Shown: positions 25,495 to 34,305, numbered from the stretch's first letter. The stretch is 64,000 nucleotides of DNA from Candidatus Peribacter sp. UBA6535 (GCA_002436205.1 DJKT01000001.1:1-64000), one strand, 5' to 3'. Numbers and translations are program-made. The notes: a model not told the origin generated them from the letters alone.

Positions 25495-27783
25495 TTGGAT
25501 CAGGAGCCCATTAGCAATCAAGCACTACTGATGATTGGAACAATTACTGCAGTAGTTGTCGCTATTTATGTTGGAAACTGGCAGGCAGATTTACTTGCAC
25601 AGACTGCTGGAGGTGTTCCGGGATTTTCGACATGTGGCAATGGTGTATGTGAAAAGGGAGAGGATGAAATCGTGTGTCCCAGCTGTGCAGTTGATGCAGC
25701 GGGGCAGCCCCTTGGCAATTGCCCTCCATGTCAGATGGTATGTCCGCAGGATTGTAAAGATGACAGAGATCCTCCTGTCTGTGTGACAGTGGATTGTCAG
25801 GCACCACCTCAAAATTGCAAATATGTGGATATCAAGTTCGAAGGAAATTGTCAGGTGAACTGTGGTCGTCTGGAGTGCGAACCTGTTTGTGGGAATGGAA
25901 AGTGTGAAGAAGGAGAGAATGTTGATAACTGTAAAGAGGATTGTCGGATAATCTGCCCTTCTATCCTATGTGCTGCTCCACCACAGGGGTGCAAGTATGT
26001 AGATCCGAGAGAAGATGAAGATGGCTGCCAGACGAGTTGCGGAACAGTTGTCTGCCCTTCAACGGCAACGTGTGGCAATGGTAAGTGTGAAGAGGGCGAA
26101 GCAGATTTTGTCGATGGAGGCGGTTGCGGACCTAATTCGGATCCAGAGTGTCTCGGGCCTCCTGCGCAATTTATCAAGGGTACGTGTCCGAATGATTGTG
26201 AGGCACCACAACATATCGATCGTTGTGCCACGATGTTCTGTCCAAATGGATGCAAAGATGGAGAATGTATCCAGCCTTCAGCACCACAGGTTTGTCATTA
26301 CAATGGAGGGGTGTATCACATCGGGGACAGGTTCAAAGATGATGATGGATGTAATACCTGTTTCTGCGAAGAGAATGGCTCAGTCTCTTGTACAGAGATG
26401 GCGTGTGTCGATGATGACGATGATGCGATAGCTGCAGAACACTTCCGTCGTGTTCAATTTGGATGTCGAGATGGATCGGTGTTTAACGAGGGGGGTCCTA
26501 CATCATGTAAGTCACGCATGGAGTGGAATAATTATGTTATAGAAACGTGTAGGAATCGTTGTGATGCTCAAGGATGTGGTGAGACTGCATCGAATGTGTA
26601 TGAATTCTGTGGAGGTAGCGATAATGGAGGTACCGAAGTCTGTATTTCTGGAGGGCAGAAATATTATCCAGGCGAAAGTTTTATAGCACCGGACGGCTGT
26701 AATAAATGTCATTGTGATGAGAATGGAAATGCAGCATGTACGAGAATGGCGTGTCCCGATCGTCCAATAATAGAATGCGAAGTGGATAGACAGTGTAACG
26801 CAGGAGAGGTGTGTATGGGTGGGGATTGCATCAGGAGAAATCCAGGAGGGAATGACTACACGTGTATTTCTAGCAACGACTGTAATGCGGGGTATGTCTG
26901 CTCTGCAGAGTTTGGCGATTGCATGTCTGCATGTCCCCCTGGTGCAGAGGTCTGCCCGGATGTTTGTGCAGGATTTTGTATGCGTAAAGAGTTTGCATTC
27001 CCAGAGGTATTGCAGAAATGCGAGTTTTCAGATGAGTGCCCCAATGGTCGTATCTGTACGAAGAATGTTCAATTTGATTGCCTAGAAGAGTGTCCTTTGT
27101 CAGGTGATATTTGCGCTGTTCTCTGTGACGGACGTTGTATCATCCCTGATATCGATGGAGATGAAGACGATTGGCAACCTCAAGATCACAATGAGTGGAG
27201 CAATCAACAGTATTCGGATTACGAAGATGAAGTACGAACCGCACCAATAGAGAGTCGATTCCGTGATATCGATTCAAGTACCTTAGAAGGTGTGGCAGCG
27301 AATGCTTTGGCAAACGAAGGTGTGATTGGTGGATTCCCTGATGGAACGTTCCGCGGAGGTCAGCCGGTGAATCGTGCAGAAGCTGCGAAGTTCTTACTTC
27401 TTGCGCGCTTTGGCCATGTAGGAGACGAGCGTAATGATGGCCTCTTCTTCGATGTTCTGGAAGGTGAGTGGTATGTGAAGTATGTCATCGCTGCTGCTGA
27501 GTTTGGTATCATCTCTGGTTATGCAGATGGAACATTTAGGCCTGCTAACACAGTAAATACTGCTGAATTCCTCAAGATGCTGAGTGAGGCATTCGGTCTC
27601 CCACAAGATCTTGCCCATAATTATGCAGATGTGCCGCGTGGTGCTTGGTTTGCACAGTATGCAGGAGCAGCTCAGCTCTTCGATCTGTTCCCAGGACGCC
27701 CAACAGGGCAATTGCAGCCAGAGAGGCTACTGACTCGAGGTGAGGTGGCAATTGCGATCTACAAATTGATGGAGAATCAGTAG
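25495..27783 (+). CDS. cysteine-rich surface protein with VWC/pacifastin-like modules and three SLH repeats
   Basis: A 762-residue exported protein, TTG start, with an N-terminal membrane/signal segment (about residues 12-28). The ectodomain has repeated CGNGVCEKGED / CGNGKCEEGEN type modules, then two modules of the pattern C..GG.Y..GD.F...DGCN.C.C..NG...CT.MAC (about residues 263-300 and 382-419), like pacifastin or VWC domains. More cysteine-rich modules follow (RQCNAGEVCMGGDC, NDCNAGYVC). The last about 180 residues are three SLH repeats (IGGFPDGTFRGGQPVNRAEA, ISGYADGTFRPANTVNTAEF and a degenerate one). It is probably a wall-anchored adhesin or inhibitor that needs disulfide formation. 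Confidence 0.85.
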   Translation: MDQEPISNQALLMIGTITAVVVAIYVGNWQADLLAQTAGGVPGFSTCGNGVCEKGEDEIVCPSCAVDAAGQPLGNCPPCQMVCPQDCKDDRDPPVCVTVDCQAPPQNCKYVDIKFEGNCQVNCGRLECEPVCGNGKCEEGENVDNCKEDCRIICPSILCAAPPQGCKYVDPREDEDGCQTSCGTVVCPSTATCGNGKCEEGEADFVDGGGCGPNSDPECLGPPAQFIKGTCPNDCEAPQHIDRCATMFCPNGCKDGECIQPSAPQVCHYNGGVYHIGDRFKDDDGCNTCFCEENGSVSCTEMACVDDDDDAIAAEHFRRVQFGCRDGSVFNEGGPTSCKSRMEWNNYVIETCRNRCDAQGCGETASNVYEFCGGSDNGGTEVCISGGQKYYPGESFIAPDGCNKCHCDENGNAACTRMACPDRPIIECEVDRQCNAGEVCMGGDCIRRNPGGNDYTCISSNDCNAGYVCSAEFGDCMSACPPGAEVCPDVCAGFCMRKEFAFPEVLQKCEFSDECPNGRICTKNVQFDCLEECPLSGDICAVLCDGRCIIPDIDGDEDDWQPQDHNEWSNQQYSDYEDEVRTAPIESRFRDIDSSTLEGVAANALANEGVIGGFPDGTFRGGQPVNRAEAAKFLLLARFGHVGDERNDGLFFDVLEGEWYVKYVIAAAEFGIISGYADGTFRPANTVNTAEFLKMLSEAFGLPQDLAHNYADVPRGAWFAQYAGAAQLFDLFPGRPTGQLQPERLLTRGEVAIAIYKLMENQ

Positions 27784-27791
27784 GAATCGTC

Positions 27792-27797
27792 TAGACT
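27792..27797 (+). promoter_or_regulatory. -10 element of the RluA-family gene
   Basis: TAGACT ends 6 nt before the ATG at 27804, implying a leaderless transcript. Confidence 0.45.
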
Positions 27798-27803
27798 AAG
27801 CGC

Positions 27804-28463
27804 ATGCCTATCGCCTCTGACCGTATTTTGTATGAAGACGAGCACCTGCTTGCTGTAAACAAGTTGTGCGGAGAGTTAGTGGTCAAAGGAAAGGGGAAGG
27901 TGGGGAAGTTACCTCTGCTTGATTTTTTGAAGCAAGACTACCCAGGAATCAAGGCAATTCATCGCTTGGACTTTGAGACTTCTGGAGTAGTGGTATTTGC
28001 AAAAAATGCTGAAGTAGAGCGCAAAATTCTGAGTAACAAATTTGATCAATGGAGGAAGACATACACTGCATTACTTATGGGAAGGATCGCAAAAAAGCAG
28101 GGTGCCATCAGAAAGAAACTTCCAGCTCGAGAAAGAGGATTGGTGGAGGCCGAGACCTTGTATACCGTTCTTGATTTGTTTGGGAATTCCACTCTTGTTG
28201 AGTGCGTTATTACCACCGGTCGACATCATCAGATCCGTCGACACTTTGCGAGCATAGATCATCCTCTTGTACTCGACCGTGAGTACGGACATGGAAAATT
28301 TAATCAACTGTTTCGCCAAGAGCTTGGGTTTTCTAAATTCTTTTTGCATGCTGCAGAGATTTCGTTTCCACATCCGATGACAGAAGAGATTGTACGCATA
28401 AAAGCACCGATGCCGAAGTCATTTGCGGCATGTGTAAAGAAGCTGCGTACGTTGGCTCAGTAG
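27804..28463 (+). CDS. RluA-family pseudouridine synthase
   Basis: A 219-residue enzyme that isomerises uridine to pseudouridine in rRNA or tRNA. The catalytic motif is IHRLDFETSGVVVFAK with the active-site aspartate near residue 57. Further family blocks are KTYTALLMGRI, VECVITTGRHHQIRRHFAS and the final HAAEISFPHPMT. There is no N-terminal S4 domain, as in RluA/TruC-type members. The exact target cannot be told from sequence. Confidence 0.9.
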   Translation: MPIASDRILYEDEHLLAVNKLCGELVVKGKGKVGKLPLLDFLKQDYPGIKAIHRLDFETSGVVVFAKNAEVERKILSNKFDQWRKTYTALLMGRIAKKQGAIRKKLPARERGLVEAETLYTVLDLFGNSTLVECVITTGRHHQIRRHFASIDHPLVLDREYGHGKFNQLFRQELGFSKFFLHAAEISFPHPMTEEIVRIKAPMPKSFAACVKKLRTLAQ

Positions 28464-28494
28464 AGAAAATGTTCGCGAATGTCGCTTTAGTTGC

Positions 28495-28500
28495 TACAAT
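28495..28500 (+). promoter_or_regulatory. extended -10 of trpS
   Basis: TGC-TACAAT ends 7 nt before the trpS ATG, implying a leaderless transcript. Confidence 0.6.
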
Positions 28501-28507
28501 CTGAAGC

Positions 28508-29464
28508 ATGAAAGTCTTATCTGCTATGCAATCCAGCGGCACGCTTCATCTCGGAAATTATCTCGGGTCTATGTTGCCCAATTGTGAGTACCAAGATACA
28601 GCGGAACAAACCTTCTATTTTATTGTAGATTTACATGCACTCACGACATTGCATGATGCAGACCTCTTGAGAAAATATCGCCAGGATGCAGCTCGAGATT
28701 ATCTTGCTGCAGGATTTGATCCCGAAAAAGCAATCATCTTTTTTCAGTCATACGTGCCTCAGCACACGGAGTTGCAATGGATACTTTCTACGCTTACACC
28801 TATGGGTTTGCTCGAGAGGTCCGTAAGTTATAAAGACAAAGTACAAAAAGGACTGGATACGAATGCGGGACTGTTTATGTATCCCGTTCTCATGGCAGCA
28901 GATATTCTTTTGTATGATGTAGATCGAATTCCTGTGGGGAAAGATCAAAAACAACACGTTGAGATGGCGCGAGATATAGCGCAGAAGTTTAATAATGCCT
29001 TTGGAGAAACCTTTGTACTTCCGGAGCCTGAGGTTCGAGAAAATGTGGCTGTGGTCCCTGGTACCGATGGCCAAAAAATGAGTAAGAGTTACGGCAACAC
29101 TATTCCGCTTTTTGGTGATGAGAAGGCGATACAAAAGGCGATAATGGGAGTAGTAACTGATAGTAAAGACAAGGATGATCCGAAAGACCCTGACTCCTGT
29201 GTGATCTATCAGATTCATAAGCTTCTACTACCTGAAGGAGAGGCCTCTTCGTTGGCTGATGAATACAAAAACGGGCTCCCGTATGGTGATGCCAAAAAGA
29301 AGCTCTTCGAAACCTATATGGATTATTTCGGTGAAATGCGTAAAAAACATGAATCTTTGAAGGAGGCTTATCTGTCAGATGTATTAGAGGAGGGGGCTAA
29401 AAAGGCTCGAGAAGTAGCAGGGCCCAAGATGGAAGTAGTAAAAAAGGCCGTCGGATTGCTGTAG
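28508..29464 (+). CDS. trpS: tryptophanyl-tRNA synthetase
   Basis: A class I aminoacyl-tRNA synthetase of 318 residues that charges tRNA-Trp. The HIGH-type motif is SGTLHLGNYLGSM near residue 10 and the KMSKS loop is DGQKMSKSYGNTIPLFG near residue 193. GKDQKQHVEMARDIAQKFN is the tryptophan/ATP-site helix. The length is normal for bacterial TrpRS. Confidence 0.95.
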   Translation: MKVLSAMQSSGTLHLGNYLGSMLPNCEYQDTAEQTFYFIVDLHALTTLHDADLLRKYRQDAARDYLAAGFDPEKAIIFFQSYVPQHTELQWILSTLTPMGLLERSVSYKDKVQKGLDTNAGLFMYPVLMAADILLYDVDRIPVGKDQKQHVEMARDIAQKFNNAFGETFVLPEPEVRENVAVVPGTDGQKMSKSYGNTIPLFGDEKAIQKAIMGVVTDSKDKDDPKDPDSCVIYQIHKLLLPEGEASSLADEYKNGLPYGDAKKKLFETYMDYFGEMRKKHESLKEAYLSDVLEEGAKKAREVAGPKMEVVKKAVGLL

Positions 29465-29546
29465 AGGCTAATATTTACGGTAGAATCGCTGATTGATCAG
29501 TTTTTCTATTTCTGCTATACTAATACGAAACATACACAAAACCCTT

Positions 29547-30299
29547 ATGCCTAAAAAGACACAGAATACAGCTCACGTTTCCCGCGCTCTCGTCGCGGCA
29601 CTCATTGGCGTTATCGCTATCCCAACTGCGATAACCGGTCTTTTCCAGTCTATTGATGACGATGGTATCAATACAGTTCCTGTTATTGATCTCCGTCATA
29701 GGGCTTTGAATGATGCATCTCGTGTGCGTTACGTTCGTCGCAATTACTGGAGGGCAGTGGGTATTTACAATGAGCTTGTCCGTCTTGGTGTAGAAGATCT
29801 TTCACCACCGGATATCAACGATAACGATAGTATCAACTACTACCTTGACCCAGAAAACTTTGCAGCTGTAGAAGGATTTGGAGCAACAGTACATGCAGCC
29901 GCTCCTCTTGGAGAAGGTGATGGATACGTCTCTTCTATTTCTGAAGCACAGAGGGAGTATAACAATCTTGCAGAACGATACCGTGATCTTCTAGATGGCT
30001 ATATGACTACGCGATTTTGTCCTGGAACGCTTAGACAATATCATTTGGCAGGATTCTATGAGCTTTGCAACACATTGCTCGATGAACACATTGCAGGATT
30101 ACAACCCAGTCTCCTTGAGCGCTCCTCATACTTGCGCGGATTCAATTCTGTTGGTTTTGCACCACTGCGAACGCTACGCAACCGTTTGGAGGTTCTTGAA
30201 GAGTCTTTGATCTATGAGGGTGGAACATCAGTTCGCCCACGTACACATAGTGGATTCCGTCCAAGACCCGATTACTCTGATCTTCGTACCGGTCGATAA
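29547..30299 (+). CDS. exported protein, first of a tandem paralogous pair
   Basis: 250 residues starting at MPKKTQNTAHVS, with one N-terminal hydrophobic segment (VAALIGVIAIPTAITGLF) acting as a signal or anchor. The mature part shares ordered blocks with the next gene: ALNDASRVRYVRRNYWRAV, PPDINDNDSINYYL, HAAAP and RFCPGTLRQYHLAGFYELC. Two cysteines are conserved between the pair. The arrangement is a tandem duplication. The stop overlaps the next ATG by one base. No known domain. Confidence 0.65.
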   Translation: MPKKTQNTAHVSRALVAALIGVIAIPTAITGLFQSIDDDGINTVPVIDLRHRALNDASRVRYVRRNYWRAVGIYNELVRLGVEDLSPPDINDNDSINYYLDPENFAAVEGFGATVHAAAPLGEGDGYVSSISEAQREYNNLAERYRDLLDGYMTTRFCPGTLRQYHLAGFYELCNTLLDEHIAGLQPSLLERSSYLRGFNSVGFAPLRTLRNRLEVLEESLIYEGGTSVRPRTHSGFRPRPDYSDLRTGR

Positions 30300-30982
30300 T
30301 GAAACGTCATCCGTATGCCGCTCATAGGCTGATGATGGCATTGCTGGTAGGTATTGTGGCTGTGCCCATTACATCCACTGCTTTATTTATTCGTCAGGAG
30401 ATTACTCCACAGGATGTCACTGCTGAGGAGCTTCGCAAGAGTGCACTTGGAGATCGTAGTAGGCTTCGTGCTCAGCGAAGACTTTACTGGCAGGTGATAG
30501 AGCGTATGGAATCTGGAAAAATAGATATTGAAAAACCAGATATTAACGATACAGATACTCTGCAAAATGCTATGGAGGATCCTGAAGAGGAGGTACATGA
30601 GGCAGCTCCTGCTCCGGTGAATTCGCTTACTACCAATCAGCTCAATACTCAGGATAGAAGTCTACTTCGTCGATATACTCGTGCAGGCTTCTGCCCTACT
30701 GCCCTTCAGAATTTCCGCATCCCAGGGTTCTATCAGCTTTGCGTTTCTCTTGTTGGAGCTTCGGTAAAGTCTGATCCTATTCGAGGACTTCTCAATCACA
30801 ATGCACATTTGTATCGTATCTTGCGCCCATCTGCTCCAAATATTGGTGGATTTAAGCTGCGTATGCAGATGATGCAAGAGGCACGTGATCGCAGTACACG
30901 ACGTGAATCCAGTGCTCTCCCCGGTCGTCCTACAACGTGTGTGATGAATTTGGATTGTCAGATGCCTCGATATAATAATTAG
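30299..30982 (+). CDS. exported protein, second of a tandem paralogous pair
   Basis: 227 residues with an N-terminal hydrophobic segment (MMALLVGIVAVPITSTALF). The blocks ALGDRSRLRAQRRLYWQV, KPDINDTDTLQNAM, HEAAPAP and GFCPTALQNFRIPGFYQLC align in order with the preceding gene. It has an additional pair of cysteines near the C-terminus (TTCVMNLDCQMP). The gene is translationally coupled to its paralogue. Function unknown; it is probably an envelope protein. Confidence 0.65.
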   Translation: MKRHPYAAHRLMMALLVGIVAVPITSTALFIRQEITPQDVTAEELRKSALGDRSRLRAQRRLYWQVIERMESGKIDIEKPDINDTDTLQNAMEDPEEEVHEAAPAPVNSLTTNQLNTQDRSLLRRYTRAGFCPTALQNFRIPGFYQLCVSLVGASVKSDPIRGLLNHNAHLYRILRPSAPNIGGFKLRMQMMQEARDRSTRRESSALPGRPTTCVMNLDCQMPRYNN

Positions 30983-31007
30983 GGCTAGGGCTGGGGCTAT
31001 GGCTAGG
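30981..31007. repeat. short word array (GGGCTA type)
   Basis: AGGGCTAGGGCTGGGGCTAT and GGCTAGG form about four imperfect 6-nt units directly after the stop of the preceding gene and before the maf promoter. Confidence 0.55.
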
Positions 31008-31009
31008 AG

Positions 31010-31015
31010 TATACT
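31010..31015 (+). promoter_or_regulatory. -10 element of maf
   Basis: TATACT ends 6 nt before the GTG at 31022, supporting the GTG start and a leaderless transcript. Confidence 0.55.
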
Positions 31016-31021
31016 TTTTGT

Positions 31022-31603
31022 GTGTCTCAGCATTTGGTTTTAGCATCGGCAAGTCCACAGCGAAAACGTTTGATGGAAGGATTGGGATTAACCTTCGAGG
31101 TGCATCCCAGTGATTTTGATGAGAGTAGCTGTGAAGAAGAAAACCCCATTGAGCGCTGTAAGCATCTGGCTGCTCACAAGGCGCAAGAAGTGAATGAGCG
31201 TTTCCCGGATAGTTTTGTTATTGGAAGTGACACTCTTGTGGTCTCTGCGGATGGAGAACTTTTGGAAAAAGCACCGGATGACAAAGCGGCACGGCAGATG
31301 GTAGGAAAGCTTTCGGGTAGAACATGCATAGTGCATTCCGGTTTATCAATATTTGATCCTCAACAGAAACACTTTGATGGTGTGTGCTCCTCTGAGGTGC
31401 GATTTGCGAAGTTGAGCGATGATGAGCTTGCGTGGTGGATTGGGACCGGTCTTTGGAAAGATCGTTCAGGATCCTTTCAAATAGATGGACCTGGACAGTT
31501 TATGATCGAAGAGATTCATGGAGACTGGAGCAGTATTGTTGGGCTTCCGGTGTATCTTTTGGGAGATCTTTTGAAGAAGGCGGGATATCACATTTTTGTT
31601 TGA
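31022..31603 (+). CDS. maf: Maf-family nucleotide pyrophosphatase
   Basis: 193 residues, GTG start. The N-terminal motif LVLASASPQRKRLMEGLG and the PDSFVIGSDTLVV block with the catalytic aspartate mark the Maf/YceF family, which hydrolyses dTTP/UTP or modified nucleotides to monophosphates (house-cleaning). KAPDDKAARQMVGKLSGR and SFQIDGPGQFMIEEIHGDW, then SSIVGLP, are further family blocks. It converges on the inositol-phosphatase-like gene with a 16-nt overlap. Confidence 0.9.
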   Translation: MSQHLVLASASPQRKRLMEGLGLTFEVHPSDFDESSCEEENPIERCKHLAAHKAQEVNERFPDSFVIGSDTLVVSADGELLEKAPDDKAARQMVGKLSGRTCIVHSGLSIFDPQQKHFDGVCSSEVRFAKLSDDELAWWIGTGLWKDRSGSFQIDGPGQFMIEEIHGDWSSIVGLPVYLLGDLLKKAGYHIFV

Positions 31604-32400
31604 GCCCACTCCCAAAGCTCATCAAAGATAGGAGCAGTACTTGCAGCACATCGGTATCCTCCACGACTGTTTCCAGGTTCCAGTGGTTCCATTTTCATAT
31701 TTCCACCAGCTTCTTTTATCAGTAAAAATCCTGTGGCAATGTCCCACAGTCTGATGCCAAGAAAGAATGCGCCATCTGTTTTTCCTCGTAGTACTTCGCC
31801 CAACTCTTGTGCGGCACAACCGGTATTTTCGATAGATGCACAGTAGGGCATTGTTGCCCTGTAAATACCATCCTCTCCTTTGGTGGCTCTGCGCATTGTG
31901 TTGCAGTTAAGCACTGCATCAGTCATTCCTTTGGTATTACGCAGTTTTACAAGTTCAGTATTATAAAACGCTCCTGCACCTTTACCCCCGTGAAATCGTT
32001 GATTGAGCAGTGGCATATCCATAGAGCCTGCGAGGATCTCGCCATCTTTTTGTACGGCGACAATTGTGCCGAAGTTTTCTCGTGCATGAATAAAGTTTAG
32101 TGTGCCGTCTAGAGGATCGATAATCCATTCATAGGGACTGTTTGGATCACCAATATTCTCTGCACCTTCCTCTTCGCCAATGAATCGATGGTCTGGGAAG
32201 TGCTGTTGTATCACATCGATAATGAGTTTTTGAGCTTGTCCGTCCACCTTGGTGAGATAATCTGTAGCAGATTCCTTCGTGGATATTTCCATGTCTTCTC
32301 CATCAAGTAATTGCTGATGTTGCGTTACAAGAAAAGCTGCAGCTGCATCTGTTGCTTCGATAGCAACGGATATAAGCGTATCGATTGAGACGTCACTCAT
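31588..32400 (-). CDS. inositol-monophosphatase-family phosphatase
   Basis: 270 residues with the metal-binding motifs of the family: FIGEEEGAE, WIIDPLDGTLNF near residue 92, and LWDIATGFLLIKEAGG near residue 217. Possible substrates are inositol-1-phosphate, PAP (CysQ-like) or fructose-1,6-bisphosphate; the sequence alone does not decide. Its ATG overlaps the stop of a 48-codon acidic reading frame by 4 nt (ATGA). Confidence 0.88.
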   Translation of the reverse strand: MSDVSIDTLISVAIEATDAAAAFLVTQHQQLLDGEDMEISTKESATDYLTKVDGQAQKLIIDVIQQHFPDHRFIGEEEGAENIGDPNSPYEWIIDPLDGTLNFIHARENFGTIVAVQKDGEILAGSMDMPLLNQRFHGGKGAGAFYNTELVKLRNTKGMTDAVLNCNTMRRATKGEDGIYRATMPYCASIENTGCAAQELGEVLRGKTDGAFFLGIRLWDIATGFLLIKEAGGNMKMEPLEPGNSRGGYRCAASTAPIFDELWEWAQTKM

Positions 32401-32543
32401 ACTGGCAAATTGTCGCTACTATCATCTTTTCCAATACGCTCGCCAATATCATCATCAAGATCGTAGTCTCCTGTCTCTACCATTGGTTCGGCATCGACTA
32501 CAGTGTCATCGTCATCGCCGTCGTCATCAAAGAAGTTACTCAT
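32397..32543 (-). CDS. 48-residue acidic protein coupled to the phosphatase gene
   Basis: This reading frame of 48 codons (MSNFFDDDGDDDDTVVDAEP at the start, ending SSDNLPV) is about one-third aspartate. Its TGA overlaps the ATG of the downstream phosphatase gene in the ATGA arrangement typical of translational coupling. No function is recognised. It could be a real small acidic protein or a leader peptide. The skewed composition makes a random frame less likely but does not exclude it. Confidence 0.5.
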   Translation of the reverse strand: MSNFFDDDGDDDDTVVDAEPMVETGDYDLDDDIGERIGKDDSSDNLPV

Positions 32544-32564
32544 ACGCTTAGATTAATGCATCTT

Positions 32565-33263
32565 CTAGATTGATGGCAATCGATAATCGTATAAACCGGT
32601 TCGTGACTTTTCGTATCCAGGCATTGCCCATGCGACCCACGACCAGTATTGAGGGCTGTGGTCTGCACGTTTTCTGTGAGCCAGTTCGTGGATGATGACA
32701 TATTTTATAACCTCTGGACGGGTAAATAGTAGTGCGGCATTGAGCATAATAGTTCCACTTGGGCTGCAGCTACCCCATTGAGAGGAGGCAAGTTGAAGCT
32801 TAACGTCTGAGACATGGACGCCGAAGGTTTCATCATTGAGCTTCATAACTAGCTGTTCTATGCGGGGTTGCTCCTCTTTGGCAATAGTCCTCCATAGGAG
32901 TCTATGAAGCCCTTTCCGGCGCATACTAGGGCCAATCTGAACGTTCCAGCCTCGGGTAGTGCGACGGACGGAGGTCTTTTTGCCGGGCTTAAGACAGAAG
33001 CAGTATTTCTTGCCATTATCCAGTGTAATGGTGGCACTCTCTCCACTATCAAGCAGCCTTCCGAAAGGGTTGATGAGGATCTTCTCCTGCTCATCTTCTA
33101 CCTGCCTGAGCATACGTTCTAATAGGTCATCTACGTGCTCTTTTTCTTCGTCTTCAGAGAGCCCCTTAGCGAGCCTAATGACGATAGTATCGTCATGAAA
33201 TACAGCACGACTATGTTTGTTTTTCGTGCGTTCTACTCGATGGCGAATGGGGTTTTTTTTCAT
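32565..33263 (-). CDS. YgjP-type (WLM/DUF45) metallopeptidase
   Basis: About 232 residues. The zinc-peptidase motif is VIIHELAHRKRADHSPQYW (HELAH plus downstream His), preceded by SQWGSCSPSGTIMLNAALLF, the standard YgjP/DUF45 signature. The frame is open 44 codons further upstream, but that segment is encoded by GGAAAGT and TTTTCCG word arrays and is not conserved-looking, so the ATG at 33263 (MKKNPIRHRVERTKNK) is chosen. TATACT lies 11 nt before it. Cytoplasmic; physiological substrate unknown. Confidence 0.85.
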   Translation of the reverse strand: MKKNPIRHRVERTKNKHSRAVFHDDTIVIRLAKGLSEDEEKEHVDDLLERMLRQVEDEQEKILINPFGRLLDSGESATITLDNGKKYCFCLKPGKKTSVRRTTRGWNVQIGPSMRRKGLHRLLWRTIAKEEQPRIEQLVMKLNDETFGVHVSDVKLQLASSQWGSCSPSGTIMLNAALLFTRPEVIKYVIIHELAHRKRADHSPQYWSWVAWAMPGYEKSRTGLYDYRLPSI

Positions 33264-33306
33264 GGGGGCTGATGAGTATACACGCCTGTCAAGGCTGCGG
33301 CCTGAA

Positions 33307-33403
33307 GTGGAAAGTGGAAAGTGGAAAGTGGAAAGTTGCGATTCCAAATCAGTAATATTGGCTAGTGGAAGCCGTTTTCCGTTTTCCGTTTTCACTTTTC
33401 CGC
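33307..33403. repeat. two short word arrays (GTGGAAA and GTTTTCC types)
   Basis: GTGGAAA recurs about four times at 33307-33337 and CGTTTTC about three times at 33372-33392, the second reaching into the 3' end of the neighbouring exported-protein gene, where it encodes its last residues. The two arrays are roughly complementary in sequence (GGAAA against TTTCC). Confidence 0.65.
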
Positions 33404-34279
33404 TTTCTGTTGCTCAAGTTCTGTGTTCAAGGCGCGCGCATCGCGAGCCGATTTGATGCAAAATTTTACGTTGGATTGCGCTTGACGAAAGTCGTCGATC
33501 AGCGCGTCATTATTATCAACACTCAGAAGTGATTCCAATACTTCTTCCTGGGTCTCCAGACAGTCGACGGCTTCGTCTATTTTTACCACGACAGACTCTG
33601 GTAATTCGGGTCTGGTGCGTACATCATCCAGGCGGATGGCAAGGTGATTGAGCCAGGCAAGAGACCGGCTGACGCGCATCTGAGCCATCGCGAGGCGCTT
33701 GTTGGATCTGTAGACTTCTCCAATACTTTTCTTTGCTGCCTGTAGCCCCTCTTTGTCTGTATAGACTCCTTCATCAATACCCCTCATGATTGTAGAAATA
33801 GCATCGGAGAGGTTTTGACTATGGGAAATAGCACTATTGCGATATTGCTCCGTAGGCCCCGGTAGGTAGCTTACATATTGGCGCTCTCTTCGGAGTATCT
33901 CTAGCTCTGCGCTCAGCGTTGCCTTATAGCAGTTGACCGTGATGGGCATCATTGCCCCACGGTTGGCTTTGCGGATGTCTGTGCGGCACTCTAGGCGCAA
34001 ATTTCGACGGTTTTCACGGCGGGTGGCAAGCTCTTCTCTAAATTCCTTATCCGTTTTTCGATAGTTCATCATGGCAGCCCAGAAGCCAAGGTTACGGGTT
34101 CTGCGATCTGCCCATTGGAGATCTTCTTCGGAAATTGAGGACTCAGAGGATGCAGAAGATTCAGAGGAGGCAGCGGGTTTGTAGCCTTCTTGGAGTCCTA
34201 CTTTCGCGTCAGCACCAAAGGGTATCAGGAGTATCCCGAGTAGACTGAATACGATGAGGATCCATGAAGAGGGGGTCAC
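33392..34279 (-). CDS. exported helical protein, unknown function
   Basis: About 295 residues from the GTG at 34279 (VTPSSWILIVFSLLGILLIP, cleavage near GADA). A TACACT -10 lies 8 nt before this GTG; a further GTG six codons upstream is less likely. A Ser/Glu-rich linker (ASSESSASSESSISEED) is followed by an all-helical, charged domain with three cysteines. No family recognised. It is the last gene of the mevalonate operon direction but has its own -10, so it may be transcribed independently. Confidence 0.6.
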   Translation of the reverse strand: MTPSSWILIVFSLLGILLIPFGADAKVGLQEGYKPAASSESSASSESSISEEDLQWADRRTRNLGFWAAMMNYRKTDKEFREELATRRENRRNLRLECRTDIRKANRGAMMPITVNCYKATLSAELEILRRERQYVSYLPGPTEQYRNSAISHSQNLSDAISTIMRGIDEGVYTDKEGLQAAKKSIGEVYRSNKRLAMAQMRVSRSLAWLNHLAIRLDDVRTRPELPESVVVKIDEAVDCLETQEEVLESLLSVDNNDALIDDFRQAQSNVKFCIKSARDARALNTELEQQKAEK

Positions 34280-34287
34280 GGGGAGAT

Positions 34288-34293
34288 AGTGTA
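34288..34293 (-). promoter_or_regulatory. extended -10 of the 33.4-kb exported-protein gene
   Basis: TGG-TACACT on the minus strand, 8 nt before the GTG at 34279. Confidence 0.45.
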
Positions 34294-34305
34294 CCACATG
34301 CCTTC

